In this document: piece after piece, positions 15,952 to 24,691 of the stretch
How the letters are laid out: the number at the start of each line of letters is the position of its first letter
How positions within the stretch are numbered: position 1 is the stretch's first letter
Assembly (NCBI RefSeq): GCF_014705705.1
Contig: NZ_JACXLD010000009.1
Span: 1 to 64,000 of the forward strand
DNA: 64,000 nucleotides
Origin: Spongiibacter pelagi
GTDB taxonomy: Bacteria; Pseudomonadota; Gammaproteobacteria; Pseudomonadales; Spongiibacteraceae
Direction of reading: 5' to 3'
Program-made: the position numbers and the translations under genes
The notes under the pieces: model-generated
What the model was told of the DNA's origin: nothing
The model's database searches: none
What the model saw: only the letters and a program-made list of their open reading frames with translations

Positions 15952-17373
15952 TTAATCCTCGCCATCATCATCGCCCATACCCAGTTCTTTGATCTTGCGG
16001 GTGAGGGTGTTGCGCCCCCAGCCCAGCAGATTTGAGGCGTCGCGGCGGCGGCCGTGGGTGTATTTGAGGGCGGCTTCGATCATGATGCGTTCGAATTGCG
16101 GTACCGCGCGATCCAGCAGTTTGTCTTTGCCGAGCATCAGTTCTTGATCGGCCCAGCGGCGCAGATTGTCTTGCCAGCTGCCGCCGGATGGGGTTTCGCC
16201 TGCGGGCTGTTCGAGCAGTTCTGGCGGCAGGTCGTTGATATGAATTTCCCGACCCGAGGCCATAACGGTGAGCCAGCGGCAGGTGTTTTCCAGTTGGCGA
16301 ACGTTGCCGGGCCAGTCCAGTTGGCTTAGGTATTCTTCGGTGTCGGGGCGTAGGCGCTTGGGTTCTACATTTAATTCTGCGCCGGCGCGAGAGAAGAAAT
16401 GTTGCATCAGTTTGGGAATGTCTTCTCGGCGCTCTGCCAGCTTCGGTAAGTGAATACGAATGACGTTGAGGCGGTGGAATAAGTCTTCCCGGAAGCTGTT
16501 GTTCTGCACCAGTTTTTCAAGGTTTTGGTGGGTGGCGGCAATGATCCGCACGTCGACTTTAACCGGGGTGTGGCCGCCCACGCGGTAGAATTCGCCGTCG
16601 GCCAATACGCGCAGTAAGCGGGTTTGCGTTTCCGCTGGCATGTCGCCAATTTCATCGAGAAACAGAGTGCCGCCATTGGCTTGTTCGAAGCGGCCGCGGC
16701 GCTGGGCGGTGGCGCCGGTAAAGGCGCCTTTTTCATGACCGAACAGTTCGGATTCCATTAAGTCCTTGGGAATGGCGGCCATATTCAGGGCGATAAATGG
16801 CTTGCTGGCGCGGGGGCTGTGGCGGTGTAGCGCCTGCGCTACCAGCTCTTTACCGGTGCCAGATTCGCCGTTGATCAGTACGGTGATATTGGATTGGGAA
16901 AGACGACCGATTGCGCGAAACACTTCCTGCATGGCTGGGGCCTCACCGATAATTTCGGTGGTTTCCAGCTCCGGTTCTTCCGGCATCAGGTTGCGGTTTT
17001 TCTGAGCGTGCTGCAGGGCGCGCTGAGTGGTGGCGACCGCTTCATCAACATCGAAAGGCTTGGGCAAATATTCAAACGCGCCGCCTTGGTAAGAGGCAAC
17101 GGCGCTGTCTAAATCTGAGTGGGCGGTGGTGATGATCACCGGCAGGCCGGGTTGAATTTCATTGATGCGGGACAGCAGTTTTAAGCCGTCGATGCCGGGC
17201 ATGCGGATGTCGCTGATAATGGCTTCGGGGGCGTCGCCATCGAGTTGCGCCAGCAGGGCGTCGCCGTTTTCAAAGCAGCGCGTCACAATGCCCGCTTGAT
17301 TCAGGGCTTTTTCAAGCACCCAGCGAATCGATCGGTCGTCGTCCGCTATCCAGACGGAGTTTGCCTGAGTCAT
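15952..17373 (-). CDS. ntrC: Nitrogen regulation response regulator NtrC
   Basis: A 473-aa sigma54 activator. It has a receiver domain with phospho-acceptor Asp55 (ISDIRMPG), an AAA+ domain with Walker A GESGTGKE, the sigma54-contacting GAFTGA and Walker [11 protein letters not shown], and a C-terminal Fis-type HTH ([16 protein letters not shown]). Phosphorylated by NtrB, it activates glnA and other nitrogen genes. Met at 17373 overlaps the ntrB stop (ATGA); a 20-codon upstream extension lies inside ntrB and was rejected. Putative NtrC sites lie upstream of ntrB and of glnA. Confidence 0.97.
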   Translation of the reverse strand: MTQANSVWIADDDRSIRWVLEKALNQAGIVTRCFENGDALLAQLDGDAPEAIISDIRMPGIDGLKLLSRINEIQPGLPVIITTAHSDLDSAVASYQGGAFEYLPKPFDVDEAVATTQRALQHAQKNRNLMPEEPELETTEIIGEAPAMQEVFRAIGRLSQSNITVLINGESGTGKELVAQALHRHSPRASKPFIALNMAAIPKDLMESELFGHEKGAFTGATAQRRGRFEQANGGTLFLDEIGDMPAETQTRLLRVLADGEFYRVGGHTPVKVDVRIIAATHQNLEKLVQNNSFREDLFHRLNVIRIHLPKLAERREDIPKLMQHFFSRAGAELNVEPKRLRPDTEEYLSQLDWPGNVRQLENTCRWLTVMASGREIHINDLPPELLEQPAGETPSGGSWQDNLRRWADQELMLGKDKLLDRAVPQFERIMIEAALKYTHGRRRDASNLLGWGRNTLTRKIKELGMGDDDGED

Positions 17374-18446
17374 TTTGTAAGCTCCAAGGGGATAAACAGC
17401 GAGAAGGTGGTGTTGCCGGGCTCGCTGTGGCATTCGATCAGGCCTTGGTGGTGGCTTAGAACGGACTGGGCGATGGAGAGCCCGAGTCCTGAGCCATCTG
17501 CTCGGCCGCTAATCATGGGAAGGAATATGGCGTCTTTAATGTCTTCGGGGATGCCGGGGCCGTTGTCGATAATATCGACTTGGCAAACCAGGCGGTGCCG
17601 ATGCGTGCCAATGGTAATTTGGCGCAAGCTGCGAGTGCGGATGATGATGCGCGGATTATCGTCCGCCGGCGGCGATTGCCGCAGAGCTTGCAGGGCGTTG
17701 CGCATAATATTCAGGGTGGCCTGAATCAATTGTTGTTTGTCGCCGATAATGTCGGGGATGGATGGATCGTAATCGCGTTGGATAACAATCTCATCGCCGG
17801 CTTCTACTTCAATTAATTGCCGTACCCGCTCAAGCACTTCGTGAATATTCAGGCGATTTCTTTCAGGGGCTTTGTTGGGGCCGAGCATGGTGTCGACCAG
17901 ATTCCGCAGTCGGTCGGCTTCTTCAATAATAATATTGGTGTAGTCATGCAGGCGTTCGTCATCCAGCTCGCGGGCTAATAATTGTGCCGCGCCACGCAGT
18001 CCGCCGAGGGGGTTTTTTACCTCGTGGGCAATGCCGCGAATCAGCGCTTGGCTGCTTTGTTGCGAGCTGAGCAGGCCTTCCTCGCGGCTGATACGCAATA
18101 AGCGATCCAGTGGCTGCAATTCAATAATCAGCGAGGTTTTGCCTTTATCCAATACTGGTGTTACTGCGTAATCTACCGTGATTTCTCGGCCCGAGTGCAG
18201 GGTGAGTACCGTTTCGCGCTTGGTATAGGCTTCGCGGTTATTAATGGCGTCGAGCAGTTTGACCAGCGAGTCATCTTGTTCGTGAAATAACTTGGTAATA
18301 GCTTCGCGGTGAATGCGTTGATCGGAAACCTGCAGTAATGACTCGGCGGCGGGGTTGATGTAACTGACTGTCAGGTTGGACTCAACCAGCAATATTGCGG
18401 TTTTAAGATTGTCGAGTATCCGGTGGTGCTGATCAGAGCCAGTCAT
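17370..18446 (-). CDS. ntrB: Nitrogen regulation sensor histidine kinase NtrB
   Basis: A 358-aa soluble kinase/phosphatase that phosphorylates NtrC when nitrogen is scarce and is controlled by PII. It has a PAS domain (about 8-110), an H-box with His141 (IAHEVKNPLGGL), an N-box (LNIMRNALQAL) and a G-box (GSGLGLSIAQ). No membrane segment is present, as expected. It overlaps ntrC by four bases and lies 378 bp downstream of glnA; a glnA terminator separates them. Confidence 0.97.
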   Translation of the reverse strand: MTGSDQHHRILDNLKTAILLVESNLTVSYINPAAESLLQVSDQRIHREAITKLFHEQDDSLVKLLDAINNREAYTKRETVLTLHSGREITVDYAVTPVLDKGKTSLIIELQPLDRLLRISREEGLLSSQQSSQALIRGIAHEVKNPLGGLRGAAQLLARELDDERLHDYTNIIIEEADRLRNLVDTMLGPNKAPERNRLNIHEVLERVRQLIEVEAGDEIVIQRDYDPSIPDIIGDKQQLIQATLNIMRNALQALRQSPPADDNPRIIIRTRSLRQITIGTHRHRLVCQVDIIDNGPGIPEDIKDAIFLPMISGRADGSGLGLSIAQSVLSHHQGLIECHSEPGNTTFSLFIPLELTK

Positions 18447-18708
18447 TATTGTTTAGCCGATTAAGTGTCGCGTTATCAGTGCATTGTTTGGGTGCGCGAG
18501 CTGGGTGGTATTTGCGATTCGAGAGGAGTAAATGCCTCTGAATGGGTGTTTCCGGCCAGTCCTGCGCGTCAGTGTGATAAAACTTAGCAAGTTTCGAGCC
18601 AGATAAATGAATTAACTTGGGGCAGAAGAAAGGCGAAAAAGCGGGCGTTTTGGCTCTTGGCCACAGTCTGGTGCGCTGCAATTTCTTGGATCTCCCGCCG
18701 TTTTTGGT

Positions 18709-18730
18709 GCGCTATGCTCGAGTATAGCGC
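18709..18730. other. Palindrome in the glnA-ntrB gap
   Basis: GCGCTAT (18709-18715) and ATAGCGC (18724-18730) flank a CTCGAG core, giving an almost perfect 22-bp palindrome. GGTGCGC repeats at 18670, 18706 and 18731. It could be a protein site or an RNA hairpin; no regulator is identified. Confidence 0.4.
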
Positions 18731-18735
18731 GGTGC

Positions 18736-18750
18736 GCACAAAAATAGTGC
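18736..18750. promoter_or_regulatory. NtrC-binding site upstream of ntrBC
   Basis: GCACAAAAATAGTGC matches the NtrC dyad GCAC-N7-GTGC at all eight conserved bases. It lies between the glnA terminator and ntrB, suggesting NtrC control of its own operon. The remainder of the 378-bp gap (18447-18824) has no convincing gene; an 82-codon frame there lacks coding character. Confidence 0.65.
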
Positions 18751-18779
18751 ATAAAGAAATTGAGAGCTAAATTTGGGGC

Positions 18780-18803
18780 AAAAAAAAGCCCGCCGAAGCG
18801 GGC
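18780..18803 (-). terminator. glnA intrinsic terminator
   Basis: On the minus strand GCCCGC-TTCG-GCGGGC is followed by eight T residues, a very stable UUCG tetraloop hairpin and U-tract just after the glnA stop. Confidence 0.9.
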
Positions 18804-18824
18804 TCTTGGTGTTTGGCCTAAGCC

Positions 18825-20231
18825 TTACACGCTGTAGTACATGTCGAACTCAACAGGGTGAGTAGTCATGTTCAGGCGCTCGATCTCTTGCTTTTTCAGC
18901 GCGATGTAAGCGTCGATCATGTCGTCGTCGAATACGCCGCCAGCAGTCAGGAACTCACGGTCTGCGTCCAGAGCTTGCAGAGCCATTTCCAGGCTAGAGG
19001 CAACAGTTGGGATTTCTGCTGCTTCTTCTGGCTCCAGATCGTACAAGTCTTTGTCCGCTGCATCGCCGGGGTGAATCTTGTTCTTGATGCCGTCCAGGCC
19101 AGCCATCAGCATACAGGCGAAAGCCAAGTATGGGTTGGCAGATGGGTCTGGGAAGCGAACTTCGATGCGGCGCGCTTTCGGGTTAGAGATGAAAGGAATG
19201 CGGATAGACGCTGAACGGTTACGTGCAGAGTAAGCCAGCATTACAGGAGCTTCAAAGCCGGGAACCAGACGCTTGTAAGAGTTGGTAGAAGCGTTGGTGA
19301 AGGCGTTGATCGCGCGAGCGTGCTTGATGATGCCGCCGATGTAGTACAGGGCAGTTTCAGACAGGCCGCCGTAAACGTCGCCGGTAAACAGGTTAACGCC
19401 GTCTTTGCTCAGAGACTGGTGAACGTGCATACCGCTACCGTTGTCACCAACAACAGGCTTAGGCATGAAGGTTGCGGTTTTGCCGTAAGCGTGAGCAACG
19501 TTGTGTACGCAGTACTTCAGGATCTGTACTTCGTCAGCTTTCTTAACAGCAGTGTTAGGGCCAACACCGATTTCACACTGACCAGCAGTACCTACTTCGT
19601 GGTGGTGAACTTCCACTTCCAGGCCCATGTCGGTCATGGCGTTACACATTGCGCCACGCAGGTCGTGCAGGCTGTCGACTGGTGGTACGGGGAAGTAACC
19701 ACCTTTAACGCCGGGGCGGTGACCAATGTTGCCTTCTTCGAAGTTGTTGCCAGAAACCCAAGCTGCTTCGTCAGAACCGATAGAGTAGCTTGCGCCTTCC
19801 ATTGCCACTTTCCATTTTACGTCGTCGAAAATGAAGAATTCGGGCTCTGGGCCAAACAGGGCGTTGTCAGCAATACCGGTAGAGCGCATGTAGTCTTCAG
19901 CGCGCTGAGCGATAGAGCGTGGGTCGCGGTTGTAGCCTTGCATGGTTGAAGGCTCAACGATACCGCAGCGGATGATTACGGTAGGCTCGTCGGTGAAGGG
20001 ATCCAGTACAGAGGCAGTGTCGTCTGGCATGAGAATCATGTCTGATTCGTTAATGCCTTTCCAGCCTGCGATGGAAGAACCATCAAACATTTTGCCGTCT
20101 TCAAAGAAGCTGGCGTCAATTTCGCCCACAGGCATAGTTACGTGTTGTTCTTTACCTTTAGTGTCGGTAAAGCGCAGGTCAGCCCAGCGCACGTCGTTGT
20201 CGGCAATCAACTTCAGAGTAATCTCTGACAT
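18825..20231 (-). CDS. glnA: Glutamine synthetase type I
   Basis: A 468-aa dodecameric enzyme making glutamine from glutamate, ammonia and ATP. Signatures are [12 protein letters not shown] (about 49-60), the ATP-site region [16 protein letters not shown], the metal-ligand helices, and the adenylylation loop DLYDLEPEE with the regulatory Tyr near 398, so GlnE control is expected. GGAGG lies before the ATG. Upstream are a sigma54 promoter and NtrC-like sites; downstream is a strong terminator, then ntrBC. The gene arrangement glnA-ntrB-ntrC is the classical one. Confidence 0.98.
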   Translation of the reverse strand: MSEITLKLIADNDVRWADLRFTDTKGKEQHVTMPVGEIDASFFEDGKMFDGSSIAGWKGINESDMILMPDDTASVLDPFTDEPTVIIRCGIVEPSTMQGYNRDPRSIAQRAEDYMRSTGIADNALFGPEPEFFIFDDVKWKVAMEGASYSIGSDEAAWVSGNNFEEGNIGHRPGVKGGYFPVPPVDSLHDLRGAMCNAMTDMGLEVEVHHHEVGTAGQCEIGVGPNTAVKKADEVQILKYCVHNVAHAYGKTATFMPKPVVGDNGSGMHVHQSLSKDGVNLFTGDVYGGLSETALYYIGGIIKHARAINAFTNASTNSYKRLVPGFEAPVMLAYSARNRSASIRIPFISNPKARRIEVRFPDPSANPYLAFACMLMAGLDGIKNKIHPGDAADKDLYDLEPEEAAEIPTVASSLEMALQALDADREFLTAGGVFDDDMIDAYIALKKQEIERLNMTTHPVEFDMYYSV

Positions 20232-20292
20232 TTAAACATCCTCCAATAGAGAGTCTTTTTTGTAGTCCTCGGCAGTTGCCGAAGGTTTGGCG

Positions 20293-20298
20293 ATTATA
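20293..20298 (-). promoter_or_regulatory. Possible basal sigma70 -10 box of glnA
   Basis: TATAAT on the minus strand, about 60 bases upstream of the glnA ATG and downstream of the sigma54 promoter. No good -35 accompanies it. Confidence 0.35.
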
Positions 20299-20355
20299 TG
20301 TTTGCACTGCTTCGCCGCATAGTGGCACACAACACGAACATTTGGTTCACCTAAA

Positions 20356-20371
20356 AGCAATATTGGTGCCA
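20356..20371 (-). promoter_or_regulatory. glnA sigma54 promoter
   Basis: The minus strand reads TGGCACCAATATTGCT. This has the -24 TGGCAC and -12 TTGC elements at the exact canonical spacing (TGGCAC-N5-TTGC). Initiation is expected near 20344, about 110 bases before the ATG. Confidence 0.85.
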
Positions 20372-20399
20372 CAATTTTGGGGCGCAAATCGCGGCTTAT

Positions 20400-20445
20400 G
20401 CCTGAAAATTGTGCGACCCGAAAATAAAACGACCCAAAATGGTGC
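20400..20445 (-). promoter_or_regulatory. Two NtrC-like sites upstream of the glnA promoter
   Basis: Minus-strand GCACCATTTTGGGTC (20431-20445) and GCACAATTTTCAGGC (20400-20414) each have one perfect GCAC half and a weaker second half. Their centres are 31 bp apart, about three helical turns, as for paired NtrC sites in E. coli glnA. They lie 30-75 bp upstream of the -24 box, a usable enhancer position. Confidence 0.5.
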
Positions 20446-20540
20446 TTTATGAAAAATAACGCCCTTTTTTTGTGCGTTTAGGCGCTTTTAGGAAAATCCG
20501 GTTTTCTGACCATTCCCTCTAATCGCGGGAGCGGAGCGGG

Positions 20541-20546
20541 TATAAT
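20541..20546 (+). promoter_or_regulatory. thiI -10 box
   Basis: A perfect TATAAT 30 bases before the thiI ATG, preceded by GC-rich sequence without a good -35. The rest of the 344-bp glnA-thiI gap (20232-20575) holds the glnA control region. Confidence 0.5.
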
Positions 20547-20575
20547 GCCCGGCTTTTAGTCTTAGCGATAGTGCC

Positions 20576-22030
20576 ATGCAATACATCATCAAGCTGTTTC
20601 CCGAAATCATCGTCAAGAGCCGGCCGGTAAGAAAGAATTTTACCCGGCAGTTGGCAGACAATCTGCGCAAGCTTCTGAAAAGCGTAGATCCGGATATTGT
20701 CGTCACTCGTGAATGGGATCGGATTACAGTCAATACGGCGGTGACCGCGCCCGGCGAATTGGCCGAGCTGGTGGGAATCATGAGCCGTACTCCCGGCATC
20801 GCGCATTTTCTCGAGGTGGTCGAGAGTCCGTTTACCGATCTGCACAATATTTATGAGCAAACCCAGGCCGAGCTGGGGGCAAGTTTGAGCGGTAAGCGCT
20901 TTGCCGTGCGTTGTAAGCGCAGTGGTCAGCACGAGTTTAATTCTGGCGAAGTCGAGCGTTATGTCGGTGGTGGGCTGAATCAAAATACCGATGCGGCTGG
21001 GGTAGATCTAACCAAGCCCGAAGTGGTGATTCGACTTGAGGTGCGAGAGGACAAATTGCTGATGGTGCGCCGCCGTTATGAGGGTTTGGGTGGCTTCCCG
21101 ATTGGCAGTATTGATTCGGCGGTGAGTTTAATCTCAGGTGGTTTTGACTCCACCGTTTCTACTTATATGAGTATGCGTCGGGGCATGCGCACCCATTTTT
21201 GCTTTTTCAATTTGGGTGGCCGCGAGCACGAAGTGGGTGTGAAAGAGGTGGCGCTGTATTTGTGGATGCGCTTTGGCGCTTCACATCGTGTGCAATTTAT
21301 CACCGTGCCCTTTGAGGATGTGGTGGCGGAGATTTTGAAAAATGTAGAGAACTCCCAGATGGGGGTGATCCTCAAGCGGATGATGTTGCGTGCGGCTTCT
21401 CAGGTTGCCGCCAAGTTGGAAGCGCCGGCCTTGGTAACGGGTGAGAGTGTGGCGCAGGTGTCTAGCCAGACCCTGCAAAATCTGTCCGTGATCGACAGTG
21501 TGACTGAGACGCTGGTGCTGCGACCGCTGATTACTAGCGATAAGCAGGACATTATCTCGACAGCAGCGAAAATTGGCACCGAAGAGTTTGCCGCCAATAT
21601 GCCGGAGTATTGCGGGGTGATTTCGGTGAAGCCGACCACTCGCGCTCGTCCTGAGCGTATTGCCGCGCAGGAAGAAAATTTTGATTTTGCGGTACTGGAT
21701 CGCGCAATCGAAACGGCGGTGTACACCAATATTGATCAACTGGCGGAGGAAGAGATAACCGCAATAGAGGTTGAGGTGACGCCGATCCCGCTGCCCGATG
21801 CGGTTATTCTCGATGTGCGCCATCCCGATGAAATTGAAAATCGGCCCTTGAAGTTGCCCAATGCCAAAGTGCAGTGTGTGCCGTTCTATGAGTTGCATCG
21901 CCGCTTTGCTGATTTGGACGCCTCGGTGACCTATCTACTCTATTGTGAGAAAGGGGTGATGAGCCGCTTACACGCTTCGCACCTTGTTGAGCAGGGCATT
22001 AAGAATGTCAAAGTGTATCGGCCCAGCTAA
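20576..22030 (+). CDS. thiI: tRNA 4-thiouridine synthase ThiI (with rhodanese domain)
   Basis: A 484-aa enzyme. It has a ferredoxin-like plus THUMP domain for tRNA binding (about 1-165), a PP-loop ATPase with SGGFDS (189-194) and a C-terminal rhodanese domain (about 390-484) with persulfide Cys457 (YCEKGVMSR). CGVISVKPTTRA carries the second active-site cysteine. It transfers sulfur from IscS to make s4U8 in tRNA. The rhodanese domain is the version also able to supply sulfur for thiazole synthesis. It stands alone, reading away from glnA. Confidence 0.97.
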   Translation: MQYIIKLFPEIIVKSRPVRKNFTRQLADNLRKLLKSVDPDIVVTREWDRITVNTAVTAPGELAELVGIMSRTPGIAHFLEVVESPFTDLHNIYEQTQAELGASLSGKRFAVRCKRSGQHEFNSGEVERYVGGGLNQNTDAAGVDLTKPEVVIRLEVREDKLLMVRRRYEGLGGFPIGSIDSAVSLISGGFDSTVSTYMSMRRGMRTHFCFFNLGGREHEVGVKEVALYLWMRFGASHRVQFITVPFEDVVAEILKNVENSQMGVILKRMMLRAASQVAAKLEAPALVTGESVAQVSSQTLQNLSVIDSVTETLVLRPLITSDKQDIISTAAKIGTEEFAANMPEYCGVISVKPTTRARPERIAAQEENFDFAVLDRAIETAVYTNIDQLAEEEITAIEVEVTPIPLPDAVILDVRHPDEIENRPLKLPNAKVQCVPFYELHRRFADLDASVTYLLYCEKGVMSRLHASHLVEQGIKNVKVYRPS

Positions 22031-22129
22031 GTTGCGGTGTTTGCATTTCTAAAGTCAGCGTGCGATAACAATTAAGCCCGGCAGGATGCTGGGTTCAATG
22101 GATTGAATTTACTAAGGAAGGGGAATCAC

Positions 22130-22543
22130 ATGTCTGAAGCAGACTTTTCTGATGCTGGCGCCGAGGTTGCGGAGTCGGCTGCTCAAGAAGATGCGCCATC
22201 GCAGTTTGTGGCGGGCTTGAGCGATCTAGACGCTCAAGCAAAATCAAATGCGCTGGTCGCTTACGTTCTTATGGCGCTGGGTTTATTTACCGTTATCACG
22301 TGGTTTGCCGGTGGTATTTGGGCGATAGTCAAAAAGAGCGACGCCCGTGGCTCGCGCTTTGAAGATCACTATTCAAATATTATCTCCACCTTCTGGTGGG
22401 GAATATTTTGGACGACGGTCGGTGTTCTCACCTTGGCATTTTTTGTCGGCTTGCCAATCTTAATCATTGCTGGAATTTGGGTGATTTATCGCCTAGTTAA
22501 AGGCTTGGCCAACCTGACTTCTGACCGCAGCTACTCCGCCTAA
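22130..22543 (+). CDS. Small inner-membrane protein (DUF4870-like)
   Basis: A 137-aa protein from ATG 22130, which has an AAGGAAGGGG ribosome site; a TTG nine codons earlier was rejected. The first 30 residues are acidic and soluble. Three membrane segments follow, at about 42-64, 83-104 and 106-127. FEDHYSNIISTFWWGIFW between the first two is characteristic of a widespread family of small membrane proteins of unknown function. It is followed by a terminator shared with the convergent gene. Confidence 0.65.
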   Translation: MSEADFSDAGAEVAESAAQEDAPSQFVAGLSDLDAQAKSNALVAYVLMALGLFTVITWFAGGIWAIVKKSDARGSRFEDHYSNIISTFWWGIFWTTVGVLTLAFFVGLPILIIAGIWVIYRLVKGLANLTSDRSYSA

Positions 22544-22550
22544 ACTTAAC

Positions 22551-22576
22551 AAGCCCTCTCGTTATTCAGAGGGCTT
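22551..22576. terminator. Bidirectional terminator
   Basis: AAGCCCTCT (22551-22559) pairs with AGAGGGCTT (22568-22576) between the convergent genes at 22130 and 22562. The stop codon of the minus-strand gene is in the loop. Confidence 0.75.
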
Positions 22577-23020
22577 TACTTCGTTTTCTACTGGCCCAAA
22601 ACTCAAGTTATAAAACTTGAAGCGCTCATCTTCTATGGTCAGCGTAGCCGTCATAATTGCGCTGCCCTTTTCAAATTTCACACGGCTGCTGTAGCCCAAT
22701 CTCGGTTTGTCGGCAAACACCGATAAGGCGGCGCTCACGCGTGAAAGCACCGGCTCTTCCATGCTGACAAATTTGCCGAAGTGGGCGTAGTGCTGGGTGA
22801 GTTTTTCAAGCTGCGCATCGCTGACGGTCGATTGCGTGTCGCGGCTGAGTTGCTCGCGCAGACTAGAAGCCTGCCAGTCTGAAATGCTGCTCAGCGCATT
22901 ATTCAAATATTTTGAGGAATTCTCGGCGTAGTGTTTTTCTACTTGCCCGCTGTAGTAATACAACATGCCAAAAAGAATCAGGCTGGCGAGAACAAAAAGG
23001 CGAAGAGTGGTATTGCGCAA
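22562..23020 (-). CDS. Membrane-anchored hypothetical protein, 152 aa
   Basis: One N-terminal hydrophobic segment (residues 7-24) probably anchors a periplasmic domain. The middle is polar and helical; the C-terminal part (ARLGY-like SRVKFEKGSAIMTATLTI, about 114-131) looks like beta strands. I do not recognise a family. It lies between the NSS transporter gene and the shared terminator, in the same direction as the transporter, and might be co-transcribed with it. Confidence 0.6.
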   Translation of the reverse strand: MRNTTLRLFVLASLILFGMLYYYSGQVEKHYAENSSKYLNNALSSISDWQASSLREQLSRDTQSTVSDAQLEKLTQHYAHFGKFVSMEEPVLSRVSAALSVFADKPRLGYSSRVKFEKGSAIMTATLTIEDERFKFYNLSFGPVENEVKPSE

Positions 23021-23083
23021 GGGATTTTCCTGTATTCACTAAAGTCACGGCTGCACAAACATAAAGGCAAATAGCTTTTGATT

Positions 23084-24415
23084 CTAGCCTTTAAACAGGC
23101 CCAAGCTGTTTAGAAACACCACCACTATTCCAAGCGGAGCAATAAAGCGCAGGCTAAAGTACCAAGCGCGATAGGCAAGGCCGTCGCTCATGCCGGTTTC
23201 GGTGAGTACGCGAGGCTTGGGAATAACCCAGCCGACAAAAACAGCAATGAGCAGTCCACCTAGCGGCAGCATGATATTGGCGGTGATGTAATCTAGGGCA
23301 TCAAATACGGCGCCATTTTGAATAGAGGCAATGCCGCCAATCCAAGCAATAATCACCAGCAGCAGGGTTGAAGTGCGGCGGGGCAGGCCCATTTTTTCCA
23401 GTCCCGCCACGCCGGGTTCAATCAATGAAATTGATGAGCTCAACGCAGCAACGCTAACCAAAAAGAAGAAAATCCCCCCTACAACCACGCCGCCGGGGAG
23501 ATTGGAGAAGGCAATTGGCAGAGTAACAAACATCAGGCCGGGGCCTTGGCCGGGAGTGAGGTCATTGGCAAATACCAATGGGAACATGGCGAGGCCCGCC
23601 ATTAGCGCAATCAAGGTATCCATACCGGCAATGGCGAGTACGGTTTTGCCGATAGAGGCATTGCCGGGAAAGTAAGCGCCGTAAGCCATGATGGCGCCCA
23701 TGCCGAGGCTCAACGTAAAAAAGGCGTGGCCCATAGCCACCAGAACCGCTTCGCCACTGAGACGGCTAAAGTCGGCATCGAACATAAAATGAAAGCCGGC
23801 GCTAAAGTCGCCCTCAAAGAAGCTGTAAGCAATTAATAGCAAAATACAGATAAACAGCAGGGGCATTAGAACATCTACCGTGCGGCCAATGCCCTTGGTG
23901 ACCCCGGCGGCGACCACGAGGCCGGTCATAATGCTGAACAAGGTGTGCCACACTAATTGGCGGGGTTCACTGGCCAGCAGCGCGGAAAAGCTGGCTTCGA
24001 TTTCTTCGGGAGTTTGCTGGGCATATTGGCCGGTAATACTTTGCGAGACATATTCCAGCGCCCAGCCAGCGACCACACTGTAGAACATCATAATCATCAG
24101 GCCGGCCATCATGCCGATCAGACCGACAAGCACCCAGTAAGGTGGGTGATTCGATTCCAGTGCTAGCTTTTTCATACTGTGGGCTGGATCGGCGCGCCCT
24201 GCGCGGCCCGCCATGACTTCAGCAATCATCACCGGAATGCCGATCAGCAAAATGCAGGCGAGGTAGACCAGTACAAAAGCGCCACCACCGTATTCGCCGG
24301 TAATGTAGGGAAACTTCCAAATATTGCCGAGACCGACCGCCGACCCGGTTGCCGCCAAAATAAAGGTCCAGCGGGATTTCCAAGTAACCGAGGTGTTGTC
24401 GGTGCTGCTTGCCAT
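23084..24415 (-). CDS. Sodium-dependent transporter, NSS (SNF) family
   Basis: A 443-aa inner-membrane symporter with about 11-12 membrane segments, related to LeuT. The N-terminal signature WKSRWTFILAATGSAVGLGN (residues 11-30) holds the sodium- and substrate-site loop of TM1, followed by WKFPYITGEYGGGAFV. Bacterial members carry amino acids or tryptamine-like amines; the substrate cannot be read here. The open frame extends 85 codons upstream into the typA promoter and was trimmed to Met 24415. It diverges from typA. Confidence 0.9.
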   Translation of the reverse strand: MASSTDNTSVTWKSRWTFILAATGSAVGLGNIWKFPYITGEYGGGAFVLVYLACILLIGIPVMIAEVMAGRAGRADPAHSMKKLALESNHPPYWVLVGLIGMMAGLMIMMFYSVVAGWALEYVSQSITGQYAQQTPEEIEASFSALLASEPRQLVWHTLFSIMTGLVVAAGVTKGIGRTVDVLMPLLFICILLLIAYSFFEGDFSAGFHFMFDADFSRLSGEAVLVAMGHAFFTLSLGMGAIMAYGAYFPGNASIGKTVLAIAGMDTLIALMAGLAMFPLVFANDLTPGQGPGLMFVTLPIAFSNLPGGVVVGGIFFFLVSVAALSSSISLIEPGVAGLEKMGLPRRTSTLLLVIIAWIGGIASIQNGAVFDALDYITANIMLPLGGLLIAVFVGWVIPKPRVLTETGMSDGLAYRAWYFSLRFIAPLGIVVVFLNSLGLFKG

Positions 24416-24592
24416 AGGGAATGTTCCGATCGTTTTGTGATATTGCTCAGAATTGTAGCGGGAATATGGAAGAGGCCCAAATTCCAGCGCGAAAGATGAG
24501 ATTGAGGCAGCAAAAACTGCCCAGAATTGCCCCGAGTTGAGTAAATAATGGGTTTTCGGGCGGTGGCGGATGCCCTGTCCGGAAAAAGCCGC

Positions 24593-24598
24593 TATAAT
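24593..24598 (+). promoter_or_regulatory. typA -10 box with GC-rich discriminator
   Basis: TATAAT followed at once by CGCGCGCGCC, a discriminator type associated with negative stringent control. It lies 94 bases before the typA ATG. No strong -35. Confidence 0.5.
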
Positions 24599-24691
24599 CG
24601 CGCGCGCCGAGCCGGCGGGAGTTTGCGAACAGATTTGCGGGCTCGCAAACCGCCCCATACCGACCCTCAAACGCGAAGAGCGATTCCCCCA

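Noticed and set aside
18433-18681. 82-codon frame between glnA and ntrB
   Set aside because: No ribosome site, no family features, and it overlaps ntrB's start and the control region.
18447-18824. A sigma54 promoter for ntrB
   Set aside because: No TGGCAC-N5-TTGC at the right spacing was found on the minus strand.
19320-19949. 209-codon frame antisense to glnA
   Set aside because: Shadow of a strongly biased gene; no ribosome site or motif.
24416-24670. 85-codon N-terminal extension of the NSS transporter
   Set aside because: Overlaps the typA promoter; the known family starts close to the WKSRWTFIL motif.
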